Of a stretch of 20,735 nt of DNA, positions 1 to 8,275 are shown piece by piece; within the stretch, counting starts at the first letter, position 1; each line of letters starts with the position of its first letter. Location: positions 1 through 20,735 of the forward strand of contig QUFC01000055.1 in NCBI GenBank assembly GCA_003478355.1, given 5' to 3'. The notes under the pieces were generated by a model. That model was not told where the DNA came from and ran no database searches. It worked only from the letters and a program-made list of their open reading frames with translations. Origin of the DNA: Lachnospiraceae bacterium AM48-27BH (GTDB lineage: Bacteria > Bacillota > Clostridia > Lachnospirales > Lachnospiraceae). The translations under genes were made by a program, and so were the position numbers.

Positions 1-30
1 ACATCGTATTTTTTGAACGAAGGAGACATC

Positions 31-71
31 AAAAAAATGCTAAGCCACAGGTTTTAATCCTTGGCTTAGCA
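31..71 (-). terminator. Intrinsic terminator (distal of two)
   Basis: On the minus strand a perfect 9-bp stem (arms at 63-71 and 38-46, TGCTAAGCC/GGCTTAGCA) closes a loop that can form three more pairs (AGG/CCT). Seven U residues follow directly (31-37). This is the classic Rho-independent layout. It lies about 140 bases past the last gene and beyond another hairpin, so it probably backs up the first terminator. Bases 72-135 show nothing else I can support. Confidence 0.8.
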
Positions 72-135
72 CCATGTTTTATACTTCAACTCCGAAAGTC
101 AGGTATTATGCAGAAATAATGTGTGAATGTCAATC

Positions 136-185
136 AAAAATGACGAACACACATTAAATTACAACAAAATAATGTGCGTTCGTCA
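136..185 (-). terminator. Intrinsic terminator (proximal of two)
   Basis: Two 15-base arms (171-185 and 141-155, TGACGAAC.CACATT) pair completely in minus-strand RNA if one G-U pair is allowed; on the plus strand the same position is an A-C mismatch. Five U residues (136-140) follow the stem. It begins about 20 bases after the stop of the S1-like gene and fits as the end of the long minus-strand operon. The 15-base loop is rather large, and the structure could also be a protein-binding palindrome. Confidence 0.65.
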
Positions 186-207
186 AATGAATTATTTAAT
201 GCTTCAT

Positions 208-1110
208 TTAGCTCCGATCCACCATATCTTTCACCCGGGCACGGAATATACATTTCTCCGCATCAATGGCTGCCACAAAGCAGGAATACTGCCCGCCAAT
301 CTTGATGATGATCGGTCCGCCAGTTGTCGGAGATAAACGGTTCGGGTAAAAACAGTATACAGAGATATTGGGGACTCCCGGAATTTTTCCGATCCAGTTT
401 TTCCCCTGCATCTCCACACACTCAATGATAATGTTGCTATGCAGAGGGAAACGTTCCTCGATACCGATCCATTCGGACTTTACACAATCTCTTCTGGAAA
501 CCAAAAACCGCGGCTCTTCCTCCGTAGATTTCGTCGTGTACCCTTTAATTTTCACATCAATGATCTTTCCGGAGACCGCCTGCTCCTTGATATTTGCCGC
601 ATAGCCATGGATCCATTCCGAATACGGCAGCACTCCCGGAATGGAAAGCCCCAAAATATCAACCACAATGTAATTCTGCAAATCCCGGCACAAAACCACA
701 ATGGCCTTTACCTCTAACTCTTCCCCGGCCTCTATAGATTTTTTAATCTTCTCCAAAGCTGCCGGCCTGTATTCCGCCTGCGCGGCCCGGTAGCTTAAAT
801 AGACCGTCCTCTCCTCCCGGTCAACTCTGGTGATTTTTACATTATAACACCGTTCCAGGAGATACGTTGCGCCAAAAATTCCCTTATAAAGCGTGGACTC
901 CTCAGTCGGCATGATCAGCTGAACATCCCCGTCATATGCCTGCAGCCCTTTTTCCTTAATTTCCTGGGTAAACCGGATGTCTGTCAAAAGTTCTCCCTTT
1001 TCCATCAGGTATTCGTACTGATCCAGTTTTTTCTGGGCTTCTGCCTCCTTAGATTTCGCGGTGCCTCCTAAAAATCCCAATAATTCTAATCCAGTTCCAT
1101 TCTCACTCAT
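208..1110 (-). CDS. S1-like OB-fold protein, last gene of the transfer operon
   Basis: This 300-residue protein is probably a nucleic-acid-binding protein built of OB/S1-like repeats. Residues about 130-215 match the S1 pattern best: a variable strand, then VVDILGLSIPGVLPYSEW, then a VSGKIIDVKIKGY-type strand and a FLVSRRDC ending, as in ribosomal protein S1. An apparently degenerate first repeat spans about 45-110 and a third beta-rich block about 220-295. The N-terminal 40 residues are polar and helical. ATG at 1110 is preceded by AGAGGA at good spacing. The gene follows the small membrane protein by 17 bases and is followed by two terminators. S1-like proteins are found in Firmicute conjugative elements, but their role there is unclear. 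No catalytic residues are visible. The S1 assignment is from pattern only. Confidence 0.72.
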   Translation of the reverse strand: MSENGTGLELLGFLGGTAKSKEAEAQKKLDQYEYLMEKGELLTDIRFTQEIKEKGLQAYDGDVQLIMPTEESTLYKGIFGATYLLERCYNVKITRVDREERTVYLSYRAAQAEYRPAALEKIKKSIEAGEELEVKAIVVLCRDLQNYIVVDILGLSIPGVLPYSEWIHGYAANIKEQAVSGKIIDVKIKGYTTKSTEEEPRFLVSRRDCVKSEWIGIEERFPLHSNIIIECVEMQGKNWIGKIPGVPNISVYCFYPNRLSPTTGGPIIIKIGGQYSCFVAAIDAEKCIFRARVKDMVDRS

Positions 1111-1127
1111 AAATTTGTCCTCTCTTC

Positions 1128-1445
1128 TTAGTTTAATAACATTCCGATCCCCCAGGTAAACAGGAGAAAAAATCCCGGAATTCCCACAATAAATGTCAAA
1201 AAAATCCTGCGAAACAACAGCTTGTCCCTCCTCACCAGTAATAGAAGCAAAAAACCAATGACCAGAGAAAAGCCACTCACTGGCAGCGCTAGCATCCGCA
1301 CCTTTCGGTAAAACTGTTCAAACAGTGCAAAGATCGTTTCCGTGACCCCACCATAAGCGGAACCGCTATAATCCTCCAGTTCCGACATGACGCGGTCATA
1401 CGCATCCTCCAGCTTCCGTTTCTTTTCCCAGAGTTTTTCATTCAT
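1128..1445 (-). CDS. Small two-helix membrane protein of the transfer operon
   Basis: This 105-residue protein has a charged, helical N-terminal half (MNEKLWEKKRKLEDAYDRVM) that may form a coiled coil. Two hydrophobic segments follow, at about residues 53-71 and 80-100, separated by a basic RRDKLLFRR loop, so both ends probably face the same side. I chose ATG 1445 over the in-frame GTG at 1508. With one base restored in the upstream gene, that gene's stop overlaps this ATG (ATGAATGA), the coupling seen elsewhere in this operon. The GTG lacks a ribosome site, but so does the ATG, so the start depends on coupling. No family recognised. Position after the SAF protein suggests an inner-membrane accessory of the secretion complex. 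Confidence 0.6.
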   Translation of the reverse strand: MNEKLWEKKRKLEDAYDRVMSELEDYSGSAYGGVTETIFALFEQFYRKVRMLALPVSGFSLVIGFLLLLLVRRDKLLFRRIFLTFIVGIPGFFLLFTWGIGMLLN

Positions 1446-1514
1446 ATCCGGAGCATGCAAAGTAATTGCCGGCCATGCCTGATAAATTTTCCTGTAAAGT
1501 ATCTGCACCAGGAC

Positions 1515-2639
1515 TTAATCACCATCTGTACTCTCCACTCCTTCCATTCCAATATCCTCAAGATCTGCAAGGTCAGGCAGGTCATTATCACCATCTTGCG
1601 GATCCTGGAACACCTGACCAGTAAATGCCTTCATAAGTGGCGTTCCCGCCTTGATCGGTATGCTGGCAGCCACACTTCCCAAATCCGAAGCATTGATGAA
1701 GAAGCTATCATCAAATTCTGTCTGCACGATCTCTTTTTGAACCATGTCCCCACTTATCAGCTGACCGGCCGGAATGTCGGTTTGCGCATAATATACCTCA
1801 TGCTCCAGGGCCTTTAATTCCTTTTCTTTCTTTTGCAGTTCATCTTCCGCCTGCCTGTTTTCTTCCTCAAGTCCTGTAATGAATGTATCTGCCTTCGTAA
1901 CCATCCGGTTGTACCTGTTGTTTGCACTGCAGGCCGATACCATAAATCCCATGCATGCCACTAACAGCGCTCCCATCACTATCTGGATACCAAATTTTTT
2001 AAAGTCCCGCGGCCGTTCTGAAAAACGCTGCTCAACGGAATCGCTCTTTTTATATTTTTCTTCCTTATATGTACCATCCAGAAGTTTTAAAAAGATCTGT
2101 CTGCATGCTTTTCCTGGATAAAATGGATTACTCTCATATGGAATTGCTGCAAGGATCGTATTTTCCGGCATAAGTTCCTTTACATCTCCCAAGTCCGAAC
2201 CGCCACAGTGGGAACTGATCAGTACCCTGCACTCATCTTCCCCAGGCATTCCCTTTATATCTTTTAAAAGTTCTTTTAATTCATGCTGTTTCCATTCTGC
2301 CTTTGATGTTACAATGAAGCGATTTTGCATCCTCGCATACACATGAAAGATCGTTTCCTGGTCCAGACACCCAAAATCATAGACAATAAAATCATATAAG
2401 GGCTTATAGTCCAGCTGGAATTTCTGGAGTGGAACATGGTAATAGTAATCCAGCGTTCCGATTGCAAACTTTGTGATCCCATCCACCTGCTCTTCCTCAC
2501 GCTCCTGGCGGCAGAGTTGCTCAAAGCATCCATCCGCATCATCCAGTTCAACGATCGCAGCGCGCTTTCCCTCATGTGCCAATGTATTGGCAAGAAGAAT
2601 GGAAATGGTTGTGCATCCAACCCCTATGTTGGTCGCCAT
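1515..2639 (-). CDS. Degenerate CpaE-like ATPase + TM + SAF domain (C-terminal part of a frameshifted gene)
   Basis: This frame holds the second part of a larger protein that starts at 3478. Coding really begins upstream of the nominal ATG 2639: the same frame is open from 2798 and carries a charged linker leading into the ATPase domain. That domain has the ParA/MinD/CpaE fold pattern (MATNIGVGCTTISILLANTL, AAIVELDDADG, YDFIVYDFG). The P-loop reads NIGVGCTT where active members read KGGVGKTT, so both lysines are missing. A membrane helix (about 218-238), a coiled coil (about 240-285) and a CpaB/SAF-like domain (YYAQTDIPAGQLISGDMVQ) follow. SAF domains occur in Tad-pilus CpaB/RcpC proteins. 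The stop at 1515 is probably also artefactual: one extra T gives a 24-residue extension ending at 1438. Confidence 0.72.
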   Translation of the reverse strand: MATNIGVGCTTISILLANTLAHEGKRAAIVELDDADGCFEQLCRQEREEEQVDGITKFAIGTLDYYYHVPLQKFQLDYKPLYDFIVYDFGCLDQETIFHVYARMQNRFIVTSKAEWKQHELKELLKDIKGMPGEDECRVLISSHCGGSDLGDVKELMPENTILAAIPYESNPFYPGKACRQIFLKLLDGTYKEEKYKKSDSVEQRFSERPRDFKKFGIQIVMGALLVACMGFMVSACSANNRYNRMVTKADTFITGLEEENRQAEDELQKKEKELKALEHEVYYAQTDIPAGQLISGDMVQKEIVQTEFDDSFFINASDLGSVAASIPIKAGTPLMKAFTGQVFQDPQDGDNDLPDLADLEDIGMEGVESTDGD

Positions 2640-3478
2640 AACCCCGATCTCACATGCCTGTCTCTTTGCCGGTTTACGTTCTGTCGGTTCCTCCTGTTTT
2701 CTTTTAAAAAATCGCCGTATTGCTTTATTCTTCGGCTGCTCTTCCCCTCCCGTATCCGCTTTTTCACCTGCCTCCTCTTTCTCTGGCTGACCGGAGGCTT
2801 ATAAAGGTATGCGTACTGTTCTTCCGCCATCTGACAGATCAGGGCAAAGCGCGGCTCCCGTTTTAACATTTCACATATAGGATCCGGGAGCTGGCAGACG
2901 ATAGATGCCACCTGACTGGCCGGAATTCCATTTACCAGTACAGACATCCGCTGGATCAGGTCCGTGTACGATCCGTCATATTCCAAAAGATACTGGATAC
3001 TGGCATTCACGTCCATATTGCGATACTGGACCACATGGTCCCCTCCGGCGACCCCGTAATAAGCCCGGGCCTCTTTTTTCGTCCGGCCGTTGCAGTACCA
3101 TTCTGCGATTTTTTCAAAACTGGCATCTTCCTGGTAAACCGCCGTGTATATCCCCAGGCTTTCAATTTCCTTCATATAGTCGCTGCCACGCATTTCAGAA
3201 ACTACCACGAACACCTGTAAATCACCTTCCGCCGTAGAGCAGATCTGATCAATGTCGCGCGGGGAAAGTTTTTCCTGATCCTGGTACTGGCTGAGTACCA
3301 CCGCGTGTATTTGTGGATTGGCCCGGACAGACCGGATCACACTGTCTTTTCCAGAGCGAAATTCTATTCTGTGGACCGTGACTCCGCGTTTTGCAAATAC
3401 ACTCCGAAGTTCTTCTGCTACCGAATCGCCATCCCCGCTCATTTCCGTTGCGATCAGAAGGTCTAATTCCTTTTCCAT
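2624..3478 (-). CDS. Pseudo-receiver domain, N-terminal part of the frameshifted CpaE/SAF protein
   Basis: ATG 3478 is preceded by AGAGGTGAGT, which also contains the stop of the upstream ATPase gene (3-base spacing). Residues 5-120 alternate strands and helices like a response-regulator receiver (LDLLIATEM, IHAVVLSQY, LQVFVVVSEM, SLGIYTAVY), as in the N-terminus of CpaE/TadZ. I see no clear phosphoacceptor pattern. The meaningful frame ends near 2800: after LYK the sequence turns into an Arg/Lys-rich tail that is the out-of-frame reading of the next coding frame. One A added to TATAAGCC (minus strand) yields LYKASGQPEKEEAGEK and joins this part to the degenerate ATPase/SAF part, a 680-residue protein spanning 1438-3478. 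Confidence 0.68.
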   Translation of the reverse strand: MEKELDLLIATEMSGDGDSVAEELRSVFAKRGVTVHRIEFRSGKDSVIRSVRANPQIHAVVLSQYQDQEKLSPRDIDQICSTAEGDLQVFVVVSEMRGSDYMKEIESLGIYTAVYQEDASFEKIAEWYCNGRTKKEARAYYGVAGGDHVVQYRNMDVNASIQYLLEYDGSYTDLIQRMSVLVNGIPASQVASIVCQLPDPICEMLKREPRFALICQMAEEQYAYLYKPPVSQRKRRQVKKRIREGKSSRRIKQYGDFLKENRRNRQNVNRQRDRHVRSGLWRPT

Positions 3479-3480
3479 AC

Positions 3481-5052
3481 TCACCTCTTTCTGCCAAATA
3501 GTCTGCGCAAAAATCCTCCAGAACATTTTTCTGGTTTCTCCAGTTCTTCATCTACCGCGACTGCTGCCCTGGCAAGTGTTCTGATTTCTTTTGAAAACAG
3601 GGACCCTTTGTCACTTGATGCTGCTTCCCCGACATTCGCAAAACTTCTGGCATCCTGATTTGTATGAATGATACAGGTCGGTTCCATATTAAGGATTCTG
3701 GCCACATGGGATATGCCAAGCTCACATTTTTTATCATCAAGCGGCACCTGGTTTATAACCATCCGGATATTAGATTTATCTATCCGAAATTCACTAAGCA
3801 CATCCAGGAAATTGCGGGCGTCCTGCACTGTGGATGTATCCAGGGAAAGGATCAGCAGGATCAGATCCGATTTTTCCAGGGGAATGACGGTCGTATCCTT
3901 TAATGTATTGCAATTGTCAACCAGAATCAGATCATAATCGCAGCGCCTCAGATTATCCATAATCGCCTCTGCAATCTCACAATCCAGACGCGCCGCTTCC
4001 ATTGCATTATCACTTCCGGCCAGGATATGAATCTGATCATCGTATTCGATTACATATCTGGATACGATGTCCACCGGCGAATAGGCCGGAATGTATCCCA
4101 GACACTCTCGGTCTTTACAGATCCGTTTTACCCAGTCCATTACATTAGGTGATGGGCAGATACCAAACGCACTGTCCACATCCCCAAATTCCCAGTCTGC
4201 ATCAAGCACCAAAATTTTAAGCCGTCTTCCATTTCTCTTCATATCCGATAGGACATAGGCTAATTCCCTCACAATGGTAGATTTCCCTACGCCGCCTTTT
4301 GGGGAATATACAGAGATCATCTGCTGCTGCAGGGACACGTTTGTAACCGGCTGGCTTAAACCGATCTGTTTATAGGTCCTCCTAACTGCTCTGTTTATCG
4401 TATGCATTGGCGTTAGATTCTCTTCCACAGGCATACGTTTGATAACTGCCTGCGGTTCCCGTGTATCCGGAGCGGGTTCTACCGAAGCTTTTCTACCAGC
4501 AGCCACTGTGGGTTTGGGTTCCTGTGTCTGGGTATCCGGCAAAGGGTCTGGCATTTTTTCTGTTTTGGCCGCAGCTGGTTCTGGTCTTAACGCTTCCTCT
4601 GCTTTCTCTACTGCCTCTACAGAAATCTCTTTGCCCGTTTTTTCAGCAGTATTTTCGTTGACTGCCTGGGCAATTTCTTCTTCATCAGCTTTTTCTTCTG
4701 CTGCTTCTGAAACCGCCTGCGCTGCCCCATCGTCAGTCACAGTTGCAGGTGCCTCCGGCAAACTATCCGGCGGCATATCCTGTTTTATCTGCTCTTTCGT
4801 ATGGACATCCGCACTATTAAACAGATCCTCAAATTCACCAAAAAAGTCCTCCGGAAGGATCGCATCCAGTTTTTCCTGTACAGAAGGCTCTTTTTCCTCT
4901 GCTTTCTCTATTACGGATTCATTTTCCTGAACAGGCGGTTGAGTGGCTACCCTATTGACCGGCAATCTTTCCTGTTCTGCCGTCCTGTCCAGATTTTCAT
5001 GATCCGCAGCCGCTTCCTTTAATAAGTTCGAAGTCCGAACTGGTCTTGCCAT
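3481..5052 (-). CDS. MinD/ParA/CpaE-type ATPase with long acidic N-terminus
   Basis: This 523-residue protein is probably a membrane- or pole-associated ATPase of the TadZ/CpaE group that helps position or assemble the secretion machine. Residues 1-215 are rich in Glu, Ala and Pro and look disordered. The ATPase domain starts at about 245 with a canonical deviant Walker A (SPKGGVGKST, 250-259). The A' motif is LVLDADWEFGDVD and the Walker B strand YDLILVDN. It ends in a basic tail (FLRRLFGRKR). ATG 5052 follows GGAGGTAG, which contains the stop of the preceding gene. Unlike its downstream neighbour it keeps both signature lysines, so the pair may work as one active and one inactive subunit. 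A ParA-type partition role is an alternative, but no ParB-like gene is nearby. Confidence 0.82.
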   Translation of the reverse strand: MARPVRTSNLLKEAAADHENLDRTAEQERLPVNRVATQPPVQENESVIEKAEEKEPSVQEKLDAILPEDFFGEFEDLFNSADVHTKEQIKQDMPPDSLPEAPATVTDDGAAQAVSEAAEEKADEEEIAQAVNENTAEKTGKEISVEAVEKAEEALRPEPAAAKTEKMPDPLPDTQTQEPKPTVAAGRKASVEPAPDTREPQAVIKRMPVEENLTPMHTINRAVRRTYKQIGLSQPVTNVSLQQQMISVYSPKGGVGKSTIVRELAYVLSDMKRNGRRLKILVLDADWEFGDVDSAFGICPSPNVMDWVKRICKDRECLGYIPAYSPVDIVSRYVIEYDDQIHILAGSDNAMEAARLDCEIAEAIMDNLRRCDYDLILVDNCNTLKDTTVIPLEKSDLILLILSLDTSTVQDARNFLDVLSEFRIDKSNIRMVINQVPLDDKKCELGISHVARILNMEPTCIIHTNQDARSFANVGEAASSDKGSLFSKEIRTLARAAVAVDEELEKPEKCSGGFLRRLFGRKR

Positions 5053-5055
5053 AAT

Positions 5056-5388
5056 CTACCTCCAAAAAATTACATTCAGAAACGGAAGATACTCCCGCAG
5101 CTGTGTGATCAGCGCGATCCCGATCTCCACCATTTCTTTACGCGGCCCCGGGAAACATACGGACGCAAGCCCCAGCAGGCAGAACCCGACAAAAATAGTG
5201 GCTGCAAGAAACCGGACAATCTGACCGGCTGCCTGGATCATAACAGTAAGCGTATTGGAATGCTCCACAATGATGATATCCGTTGAATCCTGCAGGCCAT
5301 GCTGCGCTTTCAACCGTTCCGTCTCCAGACTTTTTCGTTTCAACCGTTTCTGTTTTCTCTTTTGTGTCCTTTTTGTAAATACGTTCAT
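5056..5388 (-). CDS. Small basic single-pass membrane protein
   Basis: This 110-residue protein has a very basic N-terminus (about 15 Lys/Arg in the first 28 residues) predicted to be cytoplasmic. A polar region with VEHSNTLTVMIQAAGQ follows, then a membrane helix at about 57-80. The hydrophobic C-terminus (IALITQLREYLPFLNVIFW) could be amphipathic or re-entrant. ATG 5388 sits behind GGAGGAGT, and the VirB6 stop is 9 bases upstream. The gene ends 3 bases before the CpaE-like ATPase, so it is tightly embedded in the operon. No family recognised; a small structural part of the secretion channel is a guess from context. Confidence 0.65.
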   Translation of the reverse strand: MNVFTKRTQKRKQKRLKRKSLETERLKAQHGLQDSTDIIIVEHSNTLTVMIQAAGQIVRFLAATIFVGFCLLGLASVCFPGPRKEMVEIGIALITQLREYLPFLNVIFWR

Positions 5389-5397
5389 ACTCCTCCG

Positions 5398-7164
5398 CTA
5401 AAACAATAAATGTTTACTCCTTAAATATTTTTCCATCCGGCCACGCTCGTCTTCCCGCAGCCGGTCTTCCACTGCCTGCTGATATGCGATCTGATCCACA
5501 CGCTCCGGAGCATCCAGACTATCCAGTATCGTGTTCGTATACTGCATAAAAGCTGTTTCAATGATCTGCTCATTCGCAACCGCACGCTCCTCTTTTGTGG
5601 CATTTACCATGCTGTTTTTAAGCCCTGAATAAACCTGCCTTGCGCTCACCGCGCTGTCCGTATACGCATGGTGCATGGTTCTGCGAAATTCCGGCTTCTG
5701 GATTTCTGCCTCATAGAATTGCTGCATGATTGCCGCGTCTTCATCCGAAACCGTGTCTGCATAGGTTACCTGTGGCCCAGACTGTACTCCCGCATCTTTT
5801 CCTACTGCTTCCACATCTGACTGGTAAGACGGCTGTTCCTTTGATCCCGGCCCGGAAACCGTCTCTACAGATGACGGATTATTATCCTGTGACTGGGATA
5901 CGGTCGTAACAGTCGGCTTTGATGAGGAATGTACATTCACTTCCAACATTTTTTGCGGTTCTTCTTCGTAAACATTCAGTCCTTCCGGATTGTTTCTGTA
6001 GGCTTCTGCCTTGTCTTTCAGGATCGTTGCTCCTTTCTGCAGCAGCGGGCCGCCCCTTCTTACAAGTTCGACACCGCCTTCATACACCGGTTCGGCCAGA
6101 ACTTCGCCTAAAACACCTCCGGCATTTGCGCCCATTGCGCCGCCTATGGCTGTCATCTGCATCTTTGCTGCCGGAGAACTGAATGCGGTCATGGCCATCC
6201 CGGCCGTTGTTCCAAAGGTCATCCCGGCCATGGTGCCTGCCGCGGTTGTCGCACCTCTCACCCTGGTCTTTGCGGCTCTTTCCCGGTACAGCGCCGCTTT
6301 CCGTTCAAGGGATATATTCTTAAATTGTGGTGACTCAAAATTATCAATGGTCGCATATTGATCCAGTATCTCCTGCTCTTCTTCCGAGATACCATTTCCA
6401 ATTCCGCTCACACCGCCTCCAAAACTGCTTCTGGATGGTGAAATCGCACTCCGGGCCCTGGCCGATAAAGCATCAATACGTCCAATTTCTTCCTTTGTCC
6501 GGGCATTCTCACCGCGGAGCCTGGACTGTTCCTCCATACGTACGGAGCGTGAATGCTCCGCTTCACCAATTCCCTGATCCAGTTCCCGGATCCTCGCATA
6601 TCCGTCCGCCGACGGGGTATCCCCCCGTTTTTTCTGTTCATTCTGCTCCGCCTGGATCGCCTGTTTTTCCGCCTTCATGGACGCGATCTGTTCATTATCC
6701 ATGGCAATTTCTTCCCCAATGGACGCGATTTTGAAATCATTGGAACGGATATGTTCATTTAAAGAATCCTTCTTGCGCCCAAGAGCATCAATACCACTGG
6801 CAATATTCTGTGCGGTCGCTGCAGCCTGGGCATGCGGGCTTTTTTCATGCATCTCCTCTTTCGGTGTGGGCTGATAGCCAAAAGCAAAGGACGTTTCCGC
6901 ATCATCCATATCCAGATCCGGATTTTCTCCTATGATATCTTCCATTTCACTCTGAAGTGCCTCACCTTTGTTGATATCTTCCAGATCTTGCTTTTTCTGG
7001 ACATCTGCCAGGTCATCCGTCATATCCGCGTTTATCTTATCGGATTTTGCATCCGCAGATGCATGGGCCAGCGCACCGGCCGCCGCTCCAATTCCGCTTC
7101 CGATAGACCGCATCAGGCTTGTTGCCCCCATAATGGTTCCAAACCCGGCAAGTTCCATTCCCAT
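5398..7164 (-). CDS. C-terminal soluble domain of VirB6/TrbL-like protein (third piece)
   Basis: This frame carries the large hydrophilic C-terminal part of a VirB6-like protein. The same frame is open upstream of ATG 7164 to about 7239, where it reads LIALIICGCIIPARGVIRG, a membrane helix and short loop that belong to the end of a TrbL/VirB6 membrane domain. So 7164 is probably not the true start. The region includes long charged helical stretches (about 30-70 and 120-235, likely coiled coil), an Ala/Gly/Met-rich segment (about 300-355) that could interact with membrane, a Ser/Thr/Pro-rich linker (about 410-470) and a charged helical C-terminus. Extended tails are common in VirB6 homologues of conjugative elements. 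A stop (TAG) precedes the next gene by 9 bases. Confidence 0.7.
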   Translation of the reverse strand: MGMELAGFGTIMGATSLMRSIGSGIGAAAGALAHASADAKSDKINADMTDDLADVQKKQDLEDINKGEALQSEMEDIIGENPDLDMDDAETSFAFGYQPTPKEEMHEKSPHAQAAATAQNIASGIDALGRKKDSLNEHIRSNDFKIASIGEEIAMDNEQIASMKAEKQAIQAEQNEQKKRGDTPSADGYARIRELDQGIGEAEHSRSVRMEEQSRLRGENARTKEEIGRIDALSARARSAISPSRSSFGGGVSGIGNGISEEEQEILDQYATIDNFESPQFKNISLERKAALYRERAAKTRVRGATTAAGTMAGMTFGTTAGMAMTAFSSPAAKMQMTAIGGAMGANAGGVLGEVLAEPVYEGGVELVRRGGPLLQKGATILKDKAEAYRNNPEGLNVYEEEPQKMLEVNVHSSSKPTVTTVSQSQDNNPSSVETVSGPGSKEQPSYQSDVEAVGKDAGVQSGPQVTYADTVSDEDAAIMQQFYEAEIQKPEFRRTMHHAYTDSAVSARQVYSGLKNSMVNATKEERAVANEQIIETAFMQYTNTILDSLDAPERVDQIAYQQAVEDRLREDERGRMEKYLRSKHLLF

Positions 7165-7238
7165 TCCATTTCCAATATGTAAAAATCCACGGATGACGCC
7201 TCGCGCCGGTATGATACAGCCGCAGATAATGAGGGCGA

Positions 7239-7496
7239 TCAGGCATAACCTTTACTTTCCTGGGCCGTCCCGATGATCATAAAAAACATGGGAATGAGCA
7301 GCAGGCAGGAATCAATCACAGGGTTTAGCAAAATTCCCAGCACCTGCCGCATCCAGTTGGATATCGTTCCCCGCTCGACCATTTCAAACAATGCAGCAAA
7401 TGGGAACAGCAGCACCAAAACCACCATGCAGACGGCCGCGGAAATATAGCAGACTGCAAGGTACGCCTGATAAACGACCGCACCTACATATAACAT
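7239..7496 (-). CDS. Middle membrane segment of VirB6/TrbL-like protein (second piece)
   Basis: These 85 residues are almost entirely membrane helices: about 5-35 (VVYQAYLAVCYISAAVCMVV running into LVLLFPFAALFE) and about 55-78 (ILLNPVIDSCLLLIPMFFMI). A conserved-looking loop, MVERGTISNWMRQVLG, lies between them. The ATG is internal: the frame continues upstream as KANGKVVFINSMLYVGAV. It joins the first piece if one A is added to the AAA at 7527-7529. It joins the third piece if one C is added to the CC at 7242-7243 (GYALIALIICG). There is no ribosome site before the ATG. I read it as part of one 959-residue gene, not an independent protein. Confidence 0.72.
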   Translation of the reverse strand: MLYVGAVVYQAYLAVCYISAAVCMVVLVLLFPFAALFEMVERGTISNWMRQVLGILLNPVIDSCLLLIPMFFMIIGTAQESKGYA

Positions 7497-8275
7497 CGAA
7501 TTGATAAATACGACTTTCCCATTGGCTTTGCCATTGCACGGAACTGGCTGATCAGGTTGTAGTCTCCTCCGGAGCCAAAGAAAAAGGCATAGGAATTATC
7601 CCCCATGTTGACGCCGGATCCGACGCTGTCAGCCACCTTAAGGATCAGCGACTGGCTTCCTGTCATGATCGCATGGAGCATGGCATCTCTCAGGTATAAA
7701 GCAATTCCCAAAAGCTGCGGGAACAGAATAAAACCGATGCTGCTGGCAACAAATAGTTTGCTCATGCCCAGCAGCCGTTCCTTGACCCGCGGATTGCCAT
7801 TTGAGTAGAGGAAACCAACCAGGTAGTATAAGAATACTGGCACCATAAGCGTAAAAACCAGGTTCCGTAGGTACCCATACATGGCCATGCCCACCAGGCC
7901 ATATATGTTGCCGGTCCCCATGTCAAAAGAAAACAACGCCACATCCCCGGTGCGGGCAGAGGCACCTCCCACTCTTCCAAATATGATCGCGTTTAAGTCA
8001 CACCCAAAAGAAGTCAGCAAAAAATTCAGCCCGTCACCAATTCCAATACAGAACTCCCCAAGCAGTTCCGCAAAAATTCCTCCGTCCAGCATGTCCGGTG
8101 TACTGGAATCAGGTGCGTCCCCGGTGGAATCATAAATGCTCTGATCCGCCCGGTCCGTCCACGGCCCATCCGCATAAGAAGATACCGGTGCCATGCAGAA
8201 TGTAAGTACAAATATAAGGAGCAGAAGTCGGATTGTTTTTCTGTTGATGATCTGCACATGTTTCATCTGCTTCAT
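7484..8275 (-). CDS. N-terminal part of VirB6/TrbL-like polytopic membrane protein (first piece)
   Basis: VirB6/TrbL proteins form the inner-membrane channel of type IV secretion systems. This piece has a signal-like helix (about 14-33, ending SSYA), an acidic extracytoplasmic stretch, and membrane segments at about 75-92, 123-155 and 170-200. Its loops contain GNPRVKERLLG and FPQLLG. The last 14 residues after RAMAKPM are out-of-frame sequence; the true continuation is in the 7239-7496 frame. ATG 8275 overlaps the VirB4 stop (ATGA), with GGGGG just upstream, so translation is probably coupled. Family assignment rests on topology, size after repair and position directly after VirB4, not on a sequence search. 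Confidence 0.75.
   Translation of the reverse strand: MKQMKHVQIINRKTIRLLLLIFVLTFCMAPVSSYADGPWTDRADQSIYDSTGDAPDSSTPDMLDGGIFAELLGEFCIGIGDGLNFLLTSFGCDLNAIIFGRVGGASARTGDVALFSFDMGTGNIYGLVGMAMYGYLRNLVFTLMVPVFLYYLVGFLYSNGNPRVKERLLGMSKLFVASSIGFILFPQLLGIALYLRDAMLHAIMTGSQSLILKVADSVGSGVNMGDNSYAFFFGSGGDYNLISQFRAMAKPMGKSYLSIRCYM

Noticed and set aside
127..336. Plus-strand 69-codon ORF at the left end
   Set aside because: It spans the terminator hairpin and the complement of the S1-like gene's end; no ribosome site and no recognisable motif.
1445..1508. GTG 1508 as start of the small membrane protein
   Set aside because: No ribosome site. The other frame over this stretch reads as a natural C-terminus of the SAF protein that overlaps ATG 1445.
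4439..4930. Plus-strand 163-codon Ser/Ala-rich ORF
   Set aside because: It is the complement of the Glu/Ala-rich N-terminus of the CpaE-like ATPase; low complexity and no ribosome site.
7037..7246. 69-codon minus-strand ORF between the VirB6 pieces
   Set aside because: It overlaps the better-supported frame reading LIALIICGCIIPARGVIRG and has a low-quality, Arg/Trp/Cys-rich composition.
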